Shown here one piece after another: positions 1 to 7,053 of a DNA stretch of 16,031 nt (its first letter is position 1; each line of letters starts with the position of its first letter). This DNA is from Saprospiraceae bacterium UBA2365 (lineage in GTDB: Bacteria; Bacteroidota; Bacteroidia; Chitinophagales; Saprospiraceae), in assembly GCA_002344345.1 (NCBI GenBank), contig DDTL01000168.1, positions 1 to 16,031 on the forward strand, written 5' to 3'. The notes beneath the pieces were generated by a model. The model was given only the letters and a program-made list of their open reading frames with translations, ran no database searches and was not told the origin of the DNA. The translations under genes and the position numbers were made by a program.

Positions 1-1
1 A

Positions 2-121
2 ATATTTGCAAGTTGGGTTAAAAATCAAGTTGAACATCATAAGAAAATTTCAACCAAAGATGAATTCGTCCAGATATTAAATGTATTTCAAGTGGAATTC
101 AATGAGAAGTACTTATTCTGA
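2..121 (+). CDS. C-terminal end of an IS200-like / REP-associated tyrosine transposase (partial)
   Basis: The frame is open from the window edge to a TGA at 119-121 and gives 39 residues. The tail has a W-V-x-N-Q-x-E-H-H-K-K stretch, a D-E-F block and ends in E-K-Y-L-F. From memory, this matches the C-terminus of Bacteroidota IS200-like (Y1) transposases of the RAYT group, where a helix after the catalytic tyrosine ends in an E-H-H-K motif and a Y-D-E-K-Y-L-F tail. The HUH motif and catalytic tyrosine lie outside the window, so catalytic integrity cannot be judged. The hairpin repeats directly downstream fit RAYT context, since these proteins act on nearby hairpin DNA. The family call is an inference from a short tail. 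Confidence 0.62.
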   Translation: MFASWVKNQVEHHKKISTKDEFVQILNVFQVEFNEKYLF

Positions 122-123
122 TT

Positions 124-144
124 CAACCCTTTCAGGGTTGTTTT
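124..144 (+). terminator. Hairpin terminator-like element after the transposase
   Basis: A perfect 7-bp stem CAACCCT / AGGGTTG closes a TTC loop and is followed by TTTT, starting two bases after the transposase stop codon. It fits an intrinsic terminator. Its AACC-NN-TTC-NN-GGTT layout recurs at 329-343, so it may also be part of the repeat element. Confidence 0.6.
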
Positions 145-161
145 CTACTTTCTCTGATCAC

Positions 162-330
162 CACGGCATTGCATACCGTGATATTGATATTCAAACCCGG
201 CATTGCATACCGGACTATTGATATTCAAACCCGGCATTGCATACCAGGCTATTGATATTCAAACCCGGCATTGCATACCGGGCTAATGATATTCAAACCC
301 GGCATTGCATACCGGGCTATTGAAATTTAA
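162..330 (+). repeat. Five tandem 34-bp hairpin repeats next to the transposase
   Basis: The core CATTGCATA occurs at 167, 201, 235, 269 and 303, exactly 34 bp apart. In each unit it forms the 9-nt loop of a hairpin with 5-bp arms, CCCGG / CCGGG in units 4 and 5. A linker close to CTATTGATATTCAAA joins the units. Unit 1 has CACGG / CCGTG, a compensatory change that keeps the stem; units 2 and 3 carry one arm mismatch each. The whole unit is conserved, so this is not a CRISPR. It is most simply a tandemly expanded REP-like/BIME-like palindrome associated with the adjacent RAYT end. Confidence 0.8.
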
Positions 331-346
331 CCACTTCGTGGTTTTT
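329..346 (+). terminator. Second TTC-loop hairpin with T-run, closing the repeat array
   Basis: A perfect 6-bp stem AACCAC / GTGGTT with a TTC loop is followed by TTT. It is the same size and design as the hairpin at 124-140, but the inner stem bases differ in a paired fashion. It could terminate transcription or mark the distal boundary of the repeat element. Confidence 0.5.
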
Positions 347-548
347 CCATTGGCATGATTGCTGGATTTACCGGAAACAGGGTATTATCCTAATTTTAAA
401 TTCAAAGAATAATGGCAATTCAAAGCAGACTCGAAAACTTGACATACCGGTTAAAACCTTAAATCAGTATATTAAATACATTTTGACTCAGGTGGAATAT
501 GTTTTCAAATTGAAATTCATGCAATTTTTTATTTCCACAATTTATTTT
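347..548. other. Intergenic stretch with no recognised feature
   Basis: This is AT-rich sequence between the repeat array and the promoter candidate of the next gene. I see no open frame of useful length, no tRNA-like fold and no clear repeat in it. Confidence 0.5.
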
Positions 549-556
549 TAGCTTTG
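549..556 (+). promoter_or_regulatory. Candidate Bacteroidota -7 element for the DUF6580 gene
   Basis: TAGCTTTG matches the Bacteroidota sigma consensus TAnnTTTG exactly. It would start transcription near 563, about 46 nt before the ATG at 609. No TTG stands at the expected -33 spacing, so support is partial. Confidence 0.35.
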
Positions 557-608
557 TGGATTGAAACCTTTAGCCCGTTGAATTGTTAATTTATTCAAAA
601 AATACAAC

Positions 609-1178
609 ATGTTGGGAAAGAAAGATTTTTTACTGTTCATTGTTTTTATCGCAGTGATCGCTTTAAGCAGATTCATGCCACATCCCTGGAATTTCACACC
701 CGTGGGAGCATTGGCCATTTTCGGAGGAGCGATATATAAAAACAGACGATCAGCGATATTTTTTACCTTTTTAGCGCTTTACCTGACGGATTTTATACTT
801 AACAATTTTGTCCACAGAGGAAGTTTCACAGGTCAGACAGGCATTATATGGTTCAGCAATTACATGATCTGGGTTTATGGTGGTTTTGCAGCCATGTTTC
901 TGATCGCCAATAATGTACTCAGACGTTTCAGTTATTCGAAACTGATTTTCGGAAGTCTGGCAGGCTCAGTTGCATTTTTTATGATCACTAATTTCGGCAG
1001 TTGGCTGTTTTTTGATCTTTATACAAAAGATTTTACAGGCCTTATAAGCAGCTACATCAATGGCATTCCTTTTTTCAAATACACGATTTTAGGTGACCTT
1101 GTTTACAGTGTCGGGATATTTTTTGTCTACAACAAGGTGACTGAAAAAGCAAATGTCAAAAATCTGGCTTACGCTTGA
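609..1178 (+). CDS. DUF6580 family multi-pass membrane protein (putative transport protein)
   Basis: This is a 189-residue hydrophobic protein with about five membrane segments, roughly at 8-22, 33-43, 50-63, 80-101 and 113-130, with another near 160-175. The R-F-M-P-H-P-x-N-F-T-P-V-G-A-L-A-I-F-G-G block at residues 21-40 is the recognisable N-terminal signature of DUF6580. This family resembles the substrate-binding S components of ECF transporters, but no substrate is established. No ATPase or T-component gene lies nearby, so any transporter partner would be elsewhere. The gene seems to be its own unit: 159 bp separate it from cdaA, and a candidate -7 element lies upstream. The family is fairly sure and the transport role is inference. 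Confidence 0.72.
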   Translation: MLGKKDFLLFIVFIAVIALSRFMPHPWNFTPVGALAIFGGAIYKNRRSAIFFTFLALYLTDFILNNFVHRGSFTGQTGIIWFSNYMIWVYGGFAAMFLIANNVLRRFSYSKLIFGSLAGSVAFFMITNFGSWLFFDLYTKDFTGLISSYINGIPFFKYTILGDLVYSVGIFFVYNKVTEKANVKNLAYA

Positions 1179-1274
1179 TCCAAACCATTTTGCATTAAAT
1201 TACGGAGCATCACTTAAGATTTGACCAACTGATCAATTCATGGAAGGTGCCATTGGATATTGAATTGTTTTGAA

Positions 1275-1307
1275 TTGCTCAAACACTAAATTCAGATCTT
1301 ATCTTTC
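1275..1307 (+). promoter_or_regulatory. Candidate promoter for cdaA
   Basis: A TTG at 1275-1277 is followed after 22 bp by TATCTTTC at 1300-1307, one base off the TAnnTTTG consensus. The predicted start near 1314 leaves a leader of about 24 nt before the ATG at 1338. Confidence 0.33.
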
Positions 1308-1337
1308 TGTCAATTAAAAGGATCAATATTACAATAA

Positions 1338-2141
1338 ATGTATATACCTCTCTTTCACATAGGTTCTTTTGAAGTCAGGTTCATCGATGTGATAGATGTA
1401 CTAATTGTTTCCTATCTGCTATATTTTTTATACAAACTGCTCAGAGGCAGCATTGCCATCAAAATTTTGGTGGGTGTGATCATTTTATATGTGCTCTGGT
1501 GGGTGGTGGGACTACTGGACATGAAGCTTTTGTCCTTTATCCTGAGTAAATTTATCGGCTTCGGGGTCATTATTTTGATCATCATCTTCCAGCCGGAGGT
1601 GCGAAGGTTTTTAGTTGCCCTGGCCAATACGACTTTAAGAGGACGATTTACATTTTTTGAAAGGTTTTTCCGATTTCAAACAGTTTCAGATGTTGAGAAA
1701 AACAAAGGTGTCAGACAGATGAAAAAGGCCATTCTGAACTTTTCTGCCAGCAAAACCGGCGCATTGATCGTCTTGATGAATGGCAGAGATCCGGAAATGT
1801 TCCACAACAACGGAACTTACCTAAATGCCAAGATCAGCCAGGTGTTGCTGGAAACGATTTTTCAAAAACAAAGTCCTATGCATGACGGTGCAGCCATCAT
1901 TTCCAAGGACAGGATTTACAGCGCAGGCACAGTTTTACCTTTATCTTCCAACCCCGATATTCCTCAAAAATATGGTTTGAGGCATCGGGCTGCCCTGGGT
2001 ATCACTGAAAGTACCATGGTGGCTGTGATCGTAGTTTCAGAAGAAAAAGGAACGATTTCCTATGTTTTTAAAGGTAGACTAACGCCAAATATTTCTGAAC
2101 AGGTATTAGAAGAAAAATTATCAAATCATTTAGTTAAATAA
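1338..2141 (+). CDS. cdaA: Diadenylate cyclase CdaA (c-di-AMP synthase), membrane-anchored
   Basis: This enzyme makes cyclic di-AMP from two ATP. The 267-residue protein has the CdaA layout: three N-terminal membrane helices at about 18-34, 40-60 and 69-84, then a linker and a cytosolic DisA_N (DAC) domain from about residue 105. Both catalytic motifs are present: D-G-A at 183-185 within M-H-D-G-A-A-I, and R-H-R at 215-217 within R-H-R-A-A-L-G-I. Length and architecture are normal, so it should be active. In many Bacteroidota, as I recall, this gene follows folP, but here the upstream neighbour is a DUF6580 gene. No CdaR-like regulator or glmM is adjacent. c-di-AMP usually controls potassium and osmolyte balance and wall homeostasis, but no target is visible here. 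Confidence 0.93.
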   Translation: MYIPLFHIGSFEVRFIDVIDVLIVSYLLYFLYKLLRGSIAIKILVGVIILYVLWWVVGLLDMKLLSFILSKFIGFGVIILIIIFQPEVRRFLVALANTTLRGRFTFFERFFRFQTVSDVEKNKGVRQMKKAILNFSASKTGALIVLMNGRDPEMFHNNGTYLNAKISQVLLETIFQKQSPMHDGAAIISKDRIYSAGTVLPLSSNPDIPQKYGLRHRAALGITESTMVAVIVVSEEKGTISYVFKGRLTPNISEQVLEEKLSNHLVK

Positions 2142-2224
2142 CTTCAACCGGACAAAAATGATGAGCAGGTTGAGATTAAGCATAGCTCAATTTCATTTTT
2201 TTGCCGGTTAATAAAACTTCAATT

Positions 2225-3616
2225 ATGGATACATTACAAGCTTATTTCAACACGCACAAGGATCGGTTTCTGGAAGAACTGTTTGAATTGATCCGAATAC
2301 CATCGGTTAGTTCTGATCCCAACCACAGGGAAGATATGTATAAAGCTGCTGAAAAATTGAGGTCGTTTCTTGAAAAGGCCGGTGCCGAAAATTCAAAAGT
2401 CTATGAAACAGCCGGACATCCGGTAGTGTATGCAGATAAAATATTTGATCCGTCACTGCCCACAGTGATGGTTTACGGCCACTATGATGTACAACCTGCA
2501 GATCCGCTTGAACTATGGGAAACACCCCCTTTTGAACCACAGATCAGAAAAACTGAGTTGCATCCTGAAGGCGCTATTTTTGCCCGGGGCGCTGATGATG
2601 ACAAAGGTCAGATGTTCATGCATGTGAAGGCATTTGAAGCAATGGTCGCCGAAGGTGTTTTGCCCTGCAATGTTAAATTCATGATTGAAGGAGAAGAAGA
2701 AATCGGTTCGCCCAGTCTGGGTGCATTTTGCGAAGCCAATAAAGAAATGTTACATTCAGATGTGATCCTTGTATCTGACACAGGACTGATCAACAAGGAA
2801 ACACCGACCATTACAACAGGATTGAGAGGTTTGAGCTACGTCCAGGTTGAGGTGACGGGTCCCAACAGAGATTTACATTCAGGCCTTTATGGTGGAGGCG
2901 TTGCCAATCCACTGAACATCCTTTGTGATATGGTAGCCAGGCTGCATGATGAAAATAAAAGGATCACCATAGAAGGATTTTATGATGATGTGCTGGAAGT
3001 TTCAGATGATGAAAGGGCTAAGATGAACCTTGCACCATTTGACCTGGATGAATACAGAAAATCCATTGGCATTGAAGAAGAATCAGGTGAAACCGGATTT
3101 ACAACCATTGAAAGGACATCCATCCGGCCGACTTTGGATTTGAACGGTATCTGGGGCGGATTTACAGGAGAAGGAGCCAAAACGGTTTTACCTTCCAAAG
3201 CTTTTGCCAAAATATCCATGAGACTTGTTCCAAATCAGGATCCGGCAAAAATTTCCGAGTTGTTTGAAAAACACTTTAAATCCCTTGCACCTAAGTCCGT
3301 CAAGGTAAAAGTTGAATACCATCATGGTGGATATGCCACGGTAACCCCGGTAGATACACCGGAATACAAAGCTGCTGAAATGGCGATGCAAAAAACATTT
3401 GGCAAGGAAGTAATCCCGATCAGGTCTGGCGGCAGTATTCCGATCATTGCCCTATTCGAAAAAGTTTTGGGGGTAAAATCAGTACTCATGGGCTTCGGTT
3501 TGGATTCGAATGCGATCCATTCTCCGAATGAGCATTATAGTTTGTTCACTTTTTACAAAGGAATTGAAACGATCCCGTATTATTATCAGTTTTATTCAGA
3601 ATTGAAGAAATCATAG
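2225..3616 (+). CDS. M20 family metallopeptidase (dipeptidase, carnosinase/CNDP-like)
   Basis: This is a 463-residue dizinc exopeptidase-type hydrolase, probably cytosolic because no signal peptide is seen. The metal and catalytic motifs of the M20 fold are all present: V-Y-G-H-Y-D-V-Q-P (His86 and Asp88), A-R-G-A-D-D-D-K-G (Asp125), E-G-E-E-E-I-G-S (Glu157/158), V-S-D-T-G (Asp185) and the dimerisation-domain motif D-L-H-S-G-L-Y-G-G near 218. A late I-H-S-P-N-E-H motif supplies the last metal-side histidine. I chose the ATG at 2225 over an in-frame TTG at 2201, because it begins at the family's usual M-D-x-L-x-x-Y helix and has an A-rich leader. The most likely role is cleavage of dipeptides or related amide substrates; the specificity is not readable from sequence. 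Confidence 0.9.
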   Translation: MDTLQAYFNTHKDRFLEELFELIRIPSVSSDPNHREDMYKAAEKLRSFLEKAGAENSKVYETAGHPVVYADKIFDPSLPTVMVYGHYDVQPADPLELWETPPFEPQIRKTELHPEGAIFARGADDDKGQMFMHVKAFEAMVAEGVLPCNVKFMIEGEEEIGSPSLGAFCEANKEMLHSDVILVSDTGLINKETPTITTGLRGLSYVQVEVTGPNRDLHSGLYGGGVANPLNILCDMVARLHDENKRITIEGFYDDVLEVSDDERAKMNLAPFDLDEYRKSIGIEEESGETGFTTIERTSIRPTLDLNGIWGGFTGEGAKTVLPSKAFAKISMRLVPNQDPAKISELFEKHFKSLAPKSVKVKVEYHHGGYATVTPVDTPEYKAAEMAMQKTFGKEVIPIRSGGSIPIIALFEKVLGVKSVLMGFGLDSNAIHSPNEHYSLFTFYKGIETIPYYYQFYSELKKS

Positions 3617-3641
3617 TCAGCTTGGTTACAAATAATATAAG

Positions 3642-3693
3642 TATTTTGGGGTGCAGAAGCAAAAAAAGTATGGTTTTTGCATCCCAAAAAATA
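3642..3693. terminator. Strong hairpin between the dipeptidase and FKBP genes
   Basis: The arms at 3644-3655 and 3678-3689 pair over 12 bp with one G-U pair (TTTTGGGGTGCA / TGCATCCCAAAA). An inner GCAAAAA / TTTTTGC pairing competes with part of it. The A- and T-rich flanks could make it a bidirectional factor-independent terminator, though no clean T-run of six or more follows on the plus strand. Confidence 0.5.
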
Positions 3694-3702
3694 TTTTGCT
3701 GG

Positions 3703-3731
3703 TTGATTGAGTTTTAAAGGAAATATTTTTG
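3703..3731 (+). promoter_or_regulatory. Candidate promoter of the FKBP gene
   Basis: A TTG at 3703-3705 is followed after 18 bp by TATTTTTG at 3724-3731, an exact TAnnTTTG match. Predicted initiation near 3738 leaves a short A-rich leader before the ATG at 3751. It lies just after the hairpin, which fits an independent transcription unit. Confidence 0.5.
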
Positions 3732-3750
3732 ATTAAATAAATAGAAATAA

Positions 3751-4422
3751 ATGCAAACAAAAATTACAGGTTTGATCACAGCTTTATTGTTGGCTGTCAG
3801 TTCACTCGCCGTCGCCCAAAGCTTATCTGAACAATTGAGTCGTTCAAGTTATGCAGCAGGAATGGTAATAGCGGATGAATTAAAGAATATTGGGTTGAGC
3901 AAAATGGATCAGGATGCCTTTGTACGGGGTTTTCTTGATAAAATGGCTGGTCGGGTTCCCCAGGTGGAAGAGGGTGAAGCACTCACTTTATTCCAGCAAA
4001 TGATCATGGAAAGCAAAGCGGCTGAGGATGCCAAAAACAAAGAAGCAGGTGAAGCATTTTTAGCTGAAAACGCTCAAAAAGAAGGCGTTATCAGTTTGCC
4101 GAGCGGTCTTCAGTACCAGGTACTTCAAAAAGGTTCCGGCCCATCACCTACACTTGAGGATGAGGTCAGAACCCACTATCATGGAACGCTCATTGACGGA
4201 AAGGTGTTTGACAGCTCTGTAGAAAGAGGTGAACCTGTAACTTTTCCCGTAAACGGAGTCATTCAGGGATGGCAGGAAGTCCTTCAATTGATGAAAGTAG
4301 GTGACAAGTTCAAAGTATTTCTTCCTTATCAGCTTGCATATGGTGAACAACAGCCCGGACCTGACATCAAAGCATATTCTGCACTGATCTTTGAGATTGA
4401 ATTATTGGGTATCAACGAATAA
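3751..4422 (+). CDS. Secreted FKBP-type peptidyl-prolyl cis-trans isomerase (FkpA/Mip-like)
   Basis: The 223-residue protein begins with a signal peptide (K4, hydrophobic core 8-20, A-V-A before Q23), so it should act in the periplasm. Residues about 24-110 form the helical N-terminal dimerisation domain of FkpA/Mip proteins, including the S-Y-A-x-G start and a charged linker helix. Residues about 115-222 are the FKBP catalytic domain, with L-P-S-G-L-Q-Y, H-Y-H-G-T-L-I-D-G-K-V-F-D-S-S, W174 and L-A-Y-G. The usual I-P-P-N-S before the last strand is replaced by D-I-K-A-Y-S, a local change in the 80s-loop region that may alter substrate contacts. The likely role is folding of envelope proteins. 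It has its own promoter candidate and is flanked by hairpins. Confidence 0.92.
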   Translation: MQTKITGLITALLLAVSSLAVAQSLSEQLSRSSYAAGMVIADELKNIGLSKMDQDAFVRGFLDKMAGRVPQVEEGEALTLFQQMIMESKAAEDAKNKEAGEAFLAENAQKEGVISLPSGLQYQVLQKGSGPSPTLEDEVRTHYHGTLIDGKVFDSSVERGEPVTFPVNGVIQGWQEVLQLMKVGDKFKVFLPYQLAYGEQQPGPDIKAYSALIFEIELLGINE

Positions 4423-4437
4423 TAATCCTTGATTTAA

Positions 4438-4452
4438 CCAAATATTATTTGG
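4438..4452. terminator. Short hairpin after the FKBP gene
   Basis: A perfect CCAAAT / ATTTGG stem with a three-base loop lies 16 bp past the FKBP stop codon. It lacks a T-run, so it may be a weak terminator or an mRNA 3'-end structure. Confidence 0.3.
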
Positions 4453-4489
4453 ACTATATGGTATTCAAAGATCATTCCTAAAAATTTGT

Positions 4490-5173
4490 ATGCGCATTGA
4501 CATCATCTCAGCTGTTCCATCACTGATGGAAAGTTTTTTTGGTCATTCGATCATTAAAAGATCGATTGACAAGCAATTACTGGAACTGAATATCATTGAT
4601 CTGAGATCTTACGGACTGAACAATTACAATCAGATCGATGATTATCAGTACGGTGGCGGCGCTGGCATGGTCCTGATGGTAGAGCCATTGTTCAATTGCA
4701 TTCAGGATCTTATGACAAAGGTTAAGTATGATGAGATCATTTACCTGACACCCGACGGCATTCCATACAAACAAAAAACAGCGAACAGTCTATCTCTTAA
4801 AAAAAGTCTTTTATTGATCGCAGGGCATTACAAAGGGATAGATCAGCGTATCCGGGATCATTTTGTCACAATGGAAATATCGGTAGGCGATTATGTCTTA
4901 TCGGGAGGTGAATTGGCTGCTGCGATCATGGCAGACACGATCGGCAGATTGATACCTGGTGTTCTGAATGATGAAACTTCGGCGCTTGAGGACAGTTTCC
5001 AGGATGGATTGCTGGCTCCTCCTGTGTATTCGAGGCCTGCTGATTTCAATGGCTGGCTCGTGCCGGAAATCCTTTTGAGCGGTCATGAAGAAAAGATCAG
5101 TGAATGGCGGCTGAATCAATCCATCGAAAAAACCAGACTCAGACGACCTGATCTGCTGGACGAAAATCTTTAG
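4490..5173 (+). CDS. trmD: tRNA (guanine37-N1)-methyltransferase TrmD
   Basis: TrmD transfers a methyl group from SAM to N1 of G37 in tRNAs that read CUN, CCN and CGG codons, preventing +1 frameshifts. The 227-residue protein has the complete trefoil-knot SPOUT domain: Y-G-G-G-A-G-M at 54-60, A-G-H-Y-K-G-I-D-Q-R-I at 111-121, and the knot loop S-V-G-D-Y-V-L-S-G-G-E-L at 131-142. The catalytic aspartate region L-E-D-S-F lies at about 166-170. The C-terminal R-R-P-D-L-L helix is typical. Starting at the ATG at 4490 gives the standard N-terminus M-R-I-D-I-I-S. Here trmD is not next to rpsP-rimM-rplS as in many bacteria; its neighbours are the FKBP gene and recF. Confidence 0.96.
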   Translation: MRIDIISAVPSLMESFFGHSIIKRSIDKQLLELNIIDLRSYGLNNYNQIDDYQYGGGAGMVLMVEPLFNCIQDLMTKVKYDEIIYLTPDGIPYKQKTANSLSLKKSLLLIAGHYKGIDQRIRDHFVTMEISVGDYVLSGGELAAAIMADTIGRLIPGVLNDETSALEDSFQDGLLAPPVYSRPADFNGWLVPEILLSGHEEKISEWRLNQSIEKTRLRRPDLLDENL

Positions 5174-5178
5174 TTGGC

Positions 5179-5209
5179 TTGATGTTTTTTTCCACTTATT
5201 ATATTTTTG
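5179..5209 (+). promoter_or_regulatory. Candidate promoter of the recF operon
   Basis: A TTG at 5179-5181 is followed after 20 bp by TATTTTTG at 5202-5209, an exact match to the Bacteroidota -7 consensus. Both sit in the 82-bp gap after trmD. The predicted start near 5216 would give a leader of about 40 nt before the TTG start of recF. Confidence 0.5.
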
Positions 5210-5255
5210 AACTTCCGGGTTTGAGCAATGTTTTATACCTTGCAAAAAATATCTC

Positions 5256-6371
5256 TTGCAGCTGAATAAAATTCATATCACCAATTTTTGCAACCTTAAA
5301 AACCTGGAGTTGCAATTCCATCCGAGCGTCAATGCTTTTGTTGGTAATAATGGAATGGGGAAAACGAATATCCTGGATGCGATCAACTACCTTTGCCTGA
5401 CACGAAGCAATTTTAGCCGGACAGATAAATTCAACGTGCTGCACGGAGAAAATTTTTTCCGTATTTCCGGTGATTTTACCCGAAATTCTAAAAAAAATCA
5501 TGTGGTGATCAAACTACCTGTGGAAGGACAGAAATCATTGGAATTGAATGGAAAAGATCTTGAACGGATGGTGGATCATATAGGAAAATTTCCAGTGGTG
5601 ATGATCGCGCCAAAAGATAATGTCCAGATACTTGAAAGTTCTGCAGAAAGAAGGAAACTGATTGACAAAGTTCTTTCGCAGGTAAATATAGCCTATCTGA
5701 AGGATTTGATGGCCTACAATAAATTGTTGGAACAGCGTAACGCCATGTTGAAATCAGGGCAATCATCAGGTTCAGTTAAAGCATTACTTGAGGTATATGA
5801 TGAAAAAATGGAACCATTGGCCAAACATATTTTTCTGCAAAGAAATGAGTTTATTGAAGAGTTGAAACCCATTTTTATCAGGTTGTACAGCAGGATAGCC
5901 CATTCAGGCGAACAAGCTGAAATGGAATACTTCAGCCAGCTTTCCGTCGGGAATTTCATAGAAAAATGTAGAAAAAATCTGGAAAAGGATATGGCGCTCA
6001 AACGAAGTTCCACCGGTATTCACAAAGATGATGTACACTTTACCATCAACCAAAATGCCATATCCAATTTTGCATCCCAGGGACAGTTGAAATCATTGGT
6101 ATTGGCTTTCAAACTGGCTCAATTTGTTTACCTCAAAATGAAAACCGACACAACTCCGGTTATTTTGCTGGATGATGTTTTTGACAAACTGGACAGAGAT
6201 CGCGTAAAACATTTGGTGCAACTATTGTTTGAGGAGCAACTTGGACAGGTTTTTATAACTGATACGGATGAACAAAGGATTTTAGAGACCTTCGAGAAAA
6301 TAAACTTTGAATTTTTTTGGTTTAAAATAAAGGATGGAACAGTGATTCAGCGCAATGGAACCGAATCCTGA
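5256..6371 (+). CDS. recF: DNA replication and repair protein RecF (TTG start)
   Basis: RecF loads RecA at single-strand gaps with RecO and RecR, and is an ABC/SMC-type ATPase. The 371-residue frame has Walker A G-N-N-G-M-G-K-T-N at 30-38, the ABC signature region S-Q-G-Q-L-K-S-L at 274-281, Walker B V-I-L-L-D-D-V-F at 302-309 and the D-loop K-L-D at 311-313. Translation must begin at TTG 5256: an in-frame TGA stands at 5208-5210, no ATG or GTG lies between, and the next ATG falls inside Walker A. This start gives the usual RecF N-terminus, a few residues before the I-T-N-F strand. The next gene follows after 16 bp, so recF and the DUF721 gene are probably co-transcribed. This pair is common in bacteria, often near dnaA and dnaN, which are absent here. 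Confidence 0.94.
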   Translation: MQLNKIHITNFCNLKNLELQFHPSVNAFVGNNGMGKTNILDAINYLCLTRSNFSRTDKFNVLHGENFFRISGDFTRNSKKNHVVIKLPVEGQKSLELNGKDLERMVDHIGKFPVVMIAPKDNVQILESSAERRKLIDKVLSQVNIAYLKDLMAYNKLLEQRNAMLKSGQSSGSVKALLEVYDEKMEPLAKHIFLQRNEFIEELKPIFIRLYSRIAHSGEQAEMEYFSQLSVGNFIEKCRKNLEKDMALKRSSTGIHKDDVHFTINQNAISNFASQGQLKSLVLAFKLAQFVYLKMKTDTTPVILLDDVFDKLDRDRVKHLVQLLFEEQLGQVFITDTDEQRILETFEKINFEFFWFKIKDGTVIQRNGTES

Positions 6372-6387
6372 ACTATAAAATAAAATC

Positions 6388-6675
6388 ATGGGAAGAAACG
6401 AGGAAAAAATCAATCAGACCATTGATGCATTCATCAATCAACAAAAGATCAGGAAAAACTATTATGAGATATCCGTGCGGAAGGCATGGAAAGATCTGAT
6501 GGGTGAAATGGTGGATGATTATACGACTTCCATCAAGATTTCGAAGGAAAAACTGATCCTCGAGTTTAGTTCAGCTCCTTTGAAGCATGAGATTTCGTTC
6601 CAAAAAGAGCAATTGATCAGATTACTGAACGATAGATTAGGCAAAGAACTGATCAAAGAAGTGATCATCAGGTAA
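6388..6675 (+). CDS. DUF721 family protein (DciA-like)
   Basis: A 95-residue protein with the short DUF721 domain: a basic N-terminal helix with R-K-x-Y-Y-E, then V-R-K-A-W-K-D-L-M-G, a strand pair ending in K-L-I-L-E-F-S-S-A-P-L-K-H-E-I, and L-N-D-R-L-G-K-E-L-I-K-E-V-I-I-R at the end. Proteins of this family include DciA, which helps deliver the replicative helicase DnaB in bacteria without DnaC/DnaI. It starts 16 bp after recF, the usual neighbour, which supports a replication or repair role. The family is clear. DciA function in this organism is inference, since many Bacteroidota DUF721 proteins are untested. Confidence 0.85.
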   Translation: MGRNEEKINQTIDAFINQQKIRKNYYEISVRKAWKDLMGEMVDDYTTSIKISKEKLILEFSSAPLKHEISFQKEQLIRLLNDRLGKELIKEVIIR

Positions 6676-6712
6676 TCATCCGGTCATATTAAAATTTCAA
6701 ATCGAAGGAAAA

Positions 6713-7021
6713 ATGAATAGAACAATTGCCGGGCAACATATTGAATTTTCAGATGATGGTTTTATGACGGACATGCAAGTCTGGACACAGGAAATTGCCG
6801 TGGAACTGGCAAAGGAATACGGTATCGAACTGAGTGAAAAACATATTGCAGTGCTTGAATTTGTACGAAAAAAACACAGGGAAGGAGTGGAAATGACACT
6901 TCGTTTAGTGGGATCATCCGGGATCACTGACATCAAAGAAATGTATGTACTTTTTCCCAAAAGGCCATTGAAACTCGCCGCCTTGATTGCAGGTATTCCA
7001 AAGCCATCCGGTTGTCTTTAA
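6713..7021 (+). CDS. TusE/DsrC-like sulfur-carrier family protein (single C-terminal Cys)
   Basis: A 102-residue DsrC-family protein with the whole small fold: an N-terminal strand with G-F-M-T-D, a helix W-T-Q-E-I-A-V-E-L-A, L-V-R-K-like helices and the flexible C-terminal arm ending G-I-P-K-P-S-G-C-L. The penultimate Cys101 is the conserved sulfur-carrying CysA. Eleven residues upstream, where true DsrC of dissimilatory sulfur metabolism has CysB, there is Ala90. This groups it with TusE-type or other single-Cys family members, which relay persulfide sulfur, for example in tRNA 2-thiouridine synthesis. It is followed after 32 bp by a DsrE2-like gene, so they probably work together. I see no TusBCD, Dsr or Hdr genes in the window. 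Confidence 0.86.
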   Translation: MNRTIAGQHIEFSDDGFMTDMQVWTQEIAVELAKEYGIELSEKHIAVLEFVRKKHREGVEMTLRLVGSSGITDIKEMYVLFPKRPLKLAALIAGIPKPSGCL

Positions 7022-7053
7022 ACATCCTGAATAAAAGCAACAAATTAAACATC

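Noticed and set aside
162..330. CRISPR array
   Set aside because: The full 34-bp unit is conserved, with no variable spacers, and no cas gene is near.
2146..2209. Structured leader before the dipeptidase (AACCGG / CCGGTT enclosing TTGAG / CTCAA)
   Set aside because: Arms are short, widely spaced and have no supporting covariation; expected by chance.
2201..2224. Longer dipeptidase N-terminus from TTG 2201
   Set aside because: The ATG at 2225 gives the family-like start; the extra eight residues look like leader sequence.
4898..5245. 115-codon minus-strand ORF
   Set aside because: Antisense shadow of the trmD 3' half and the recF promoter region.
7012..7053. Longer DsrE2 N-terminus from TTG 7012
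   Set aside because: It would begin inside the preceding gene and add non-family residues; ATG 7054 gives the usual start.
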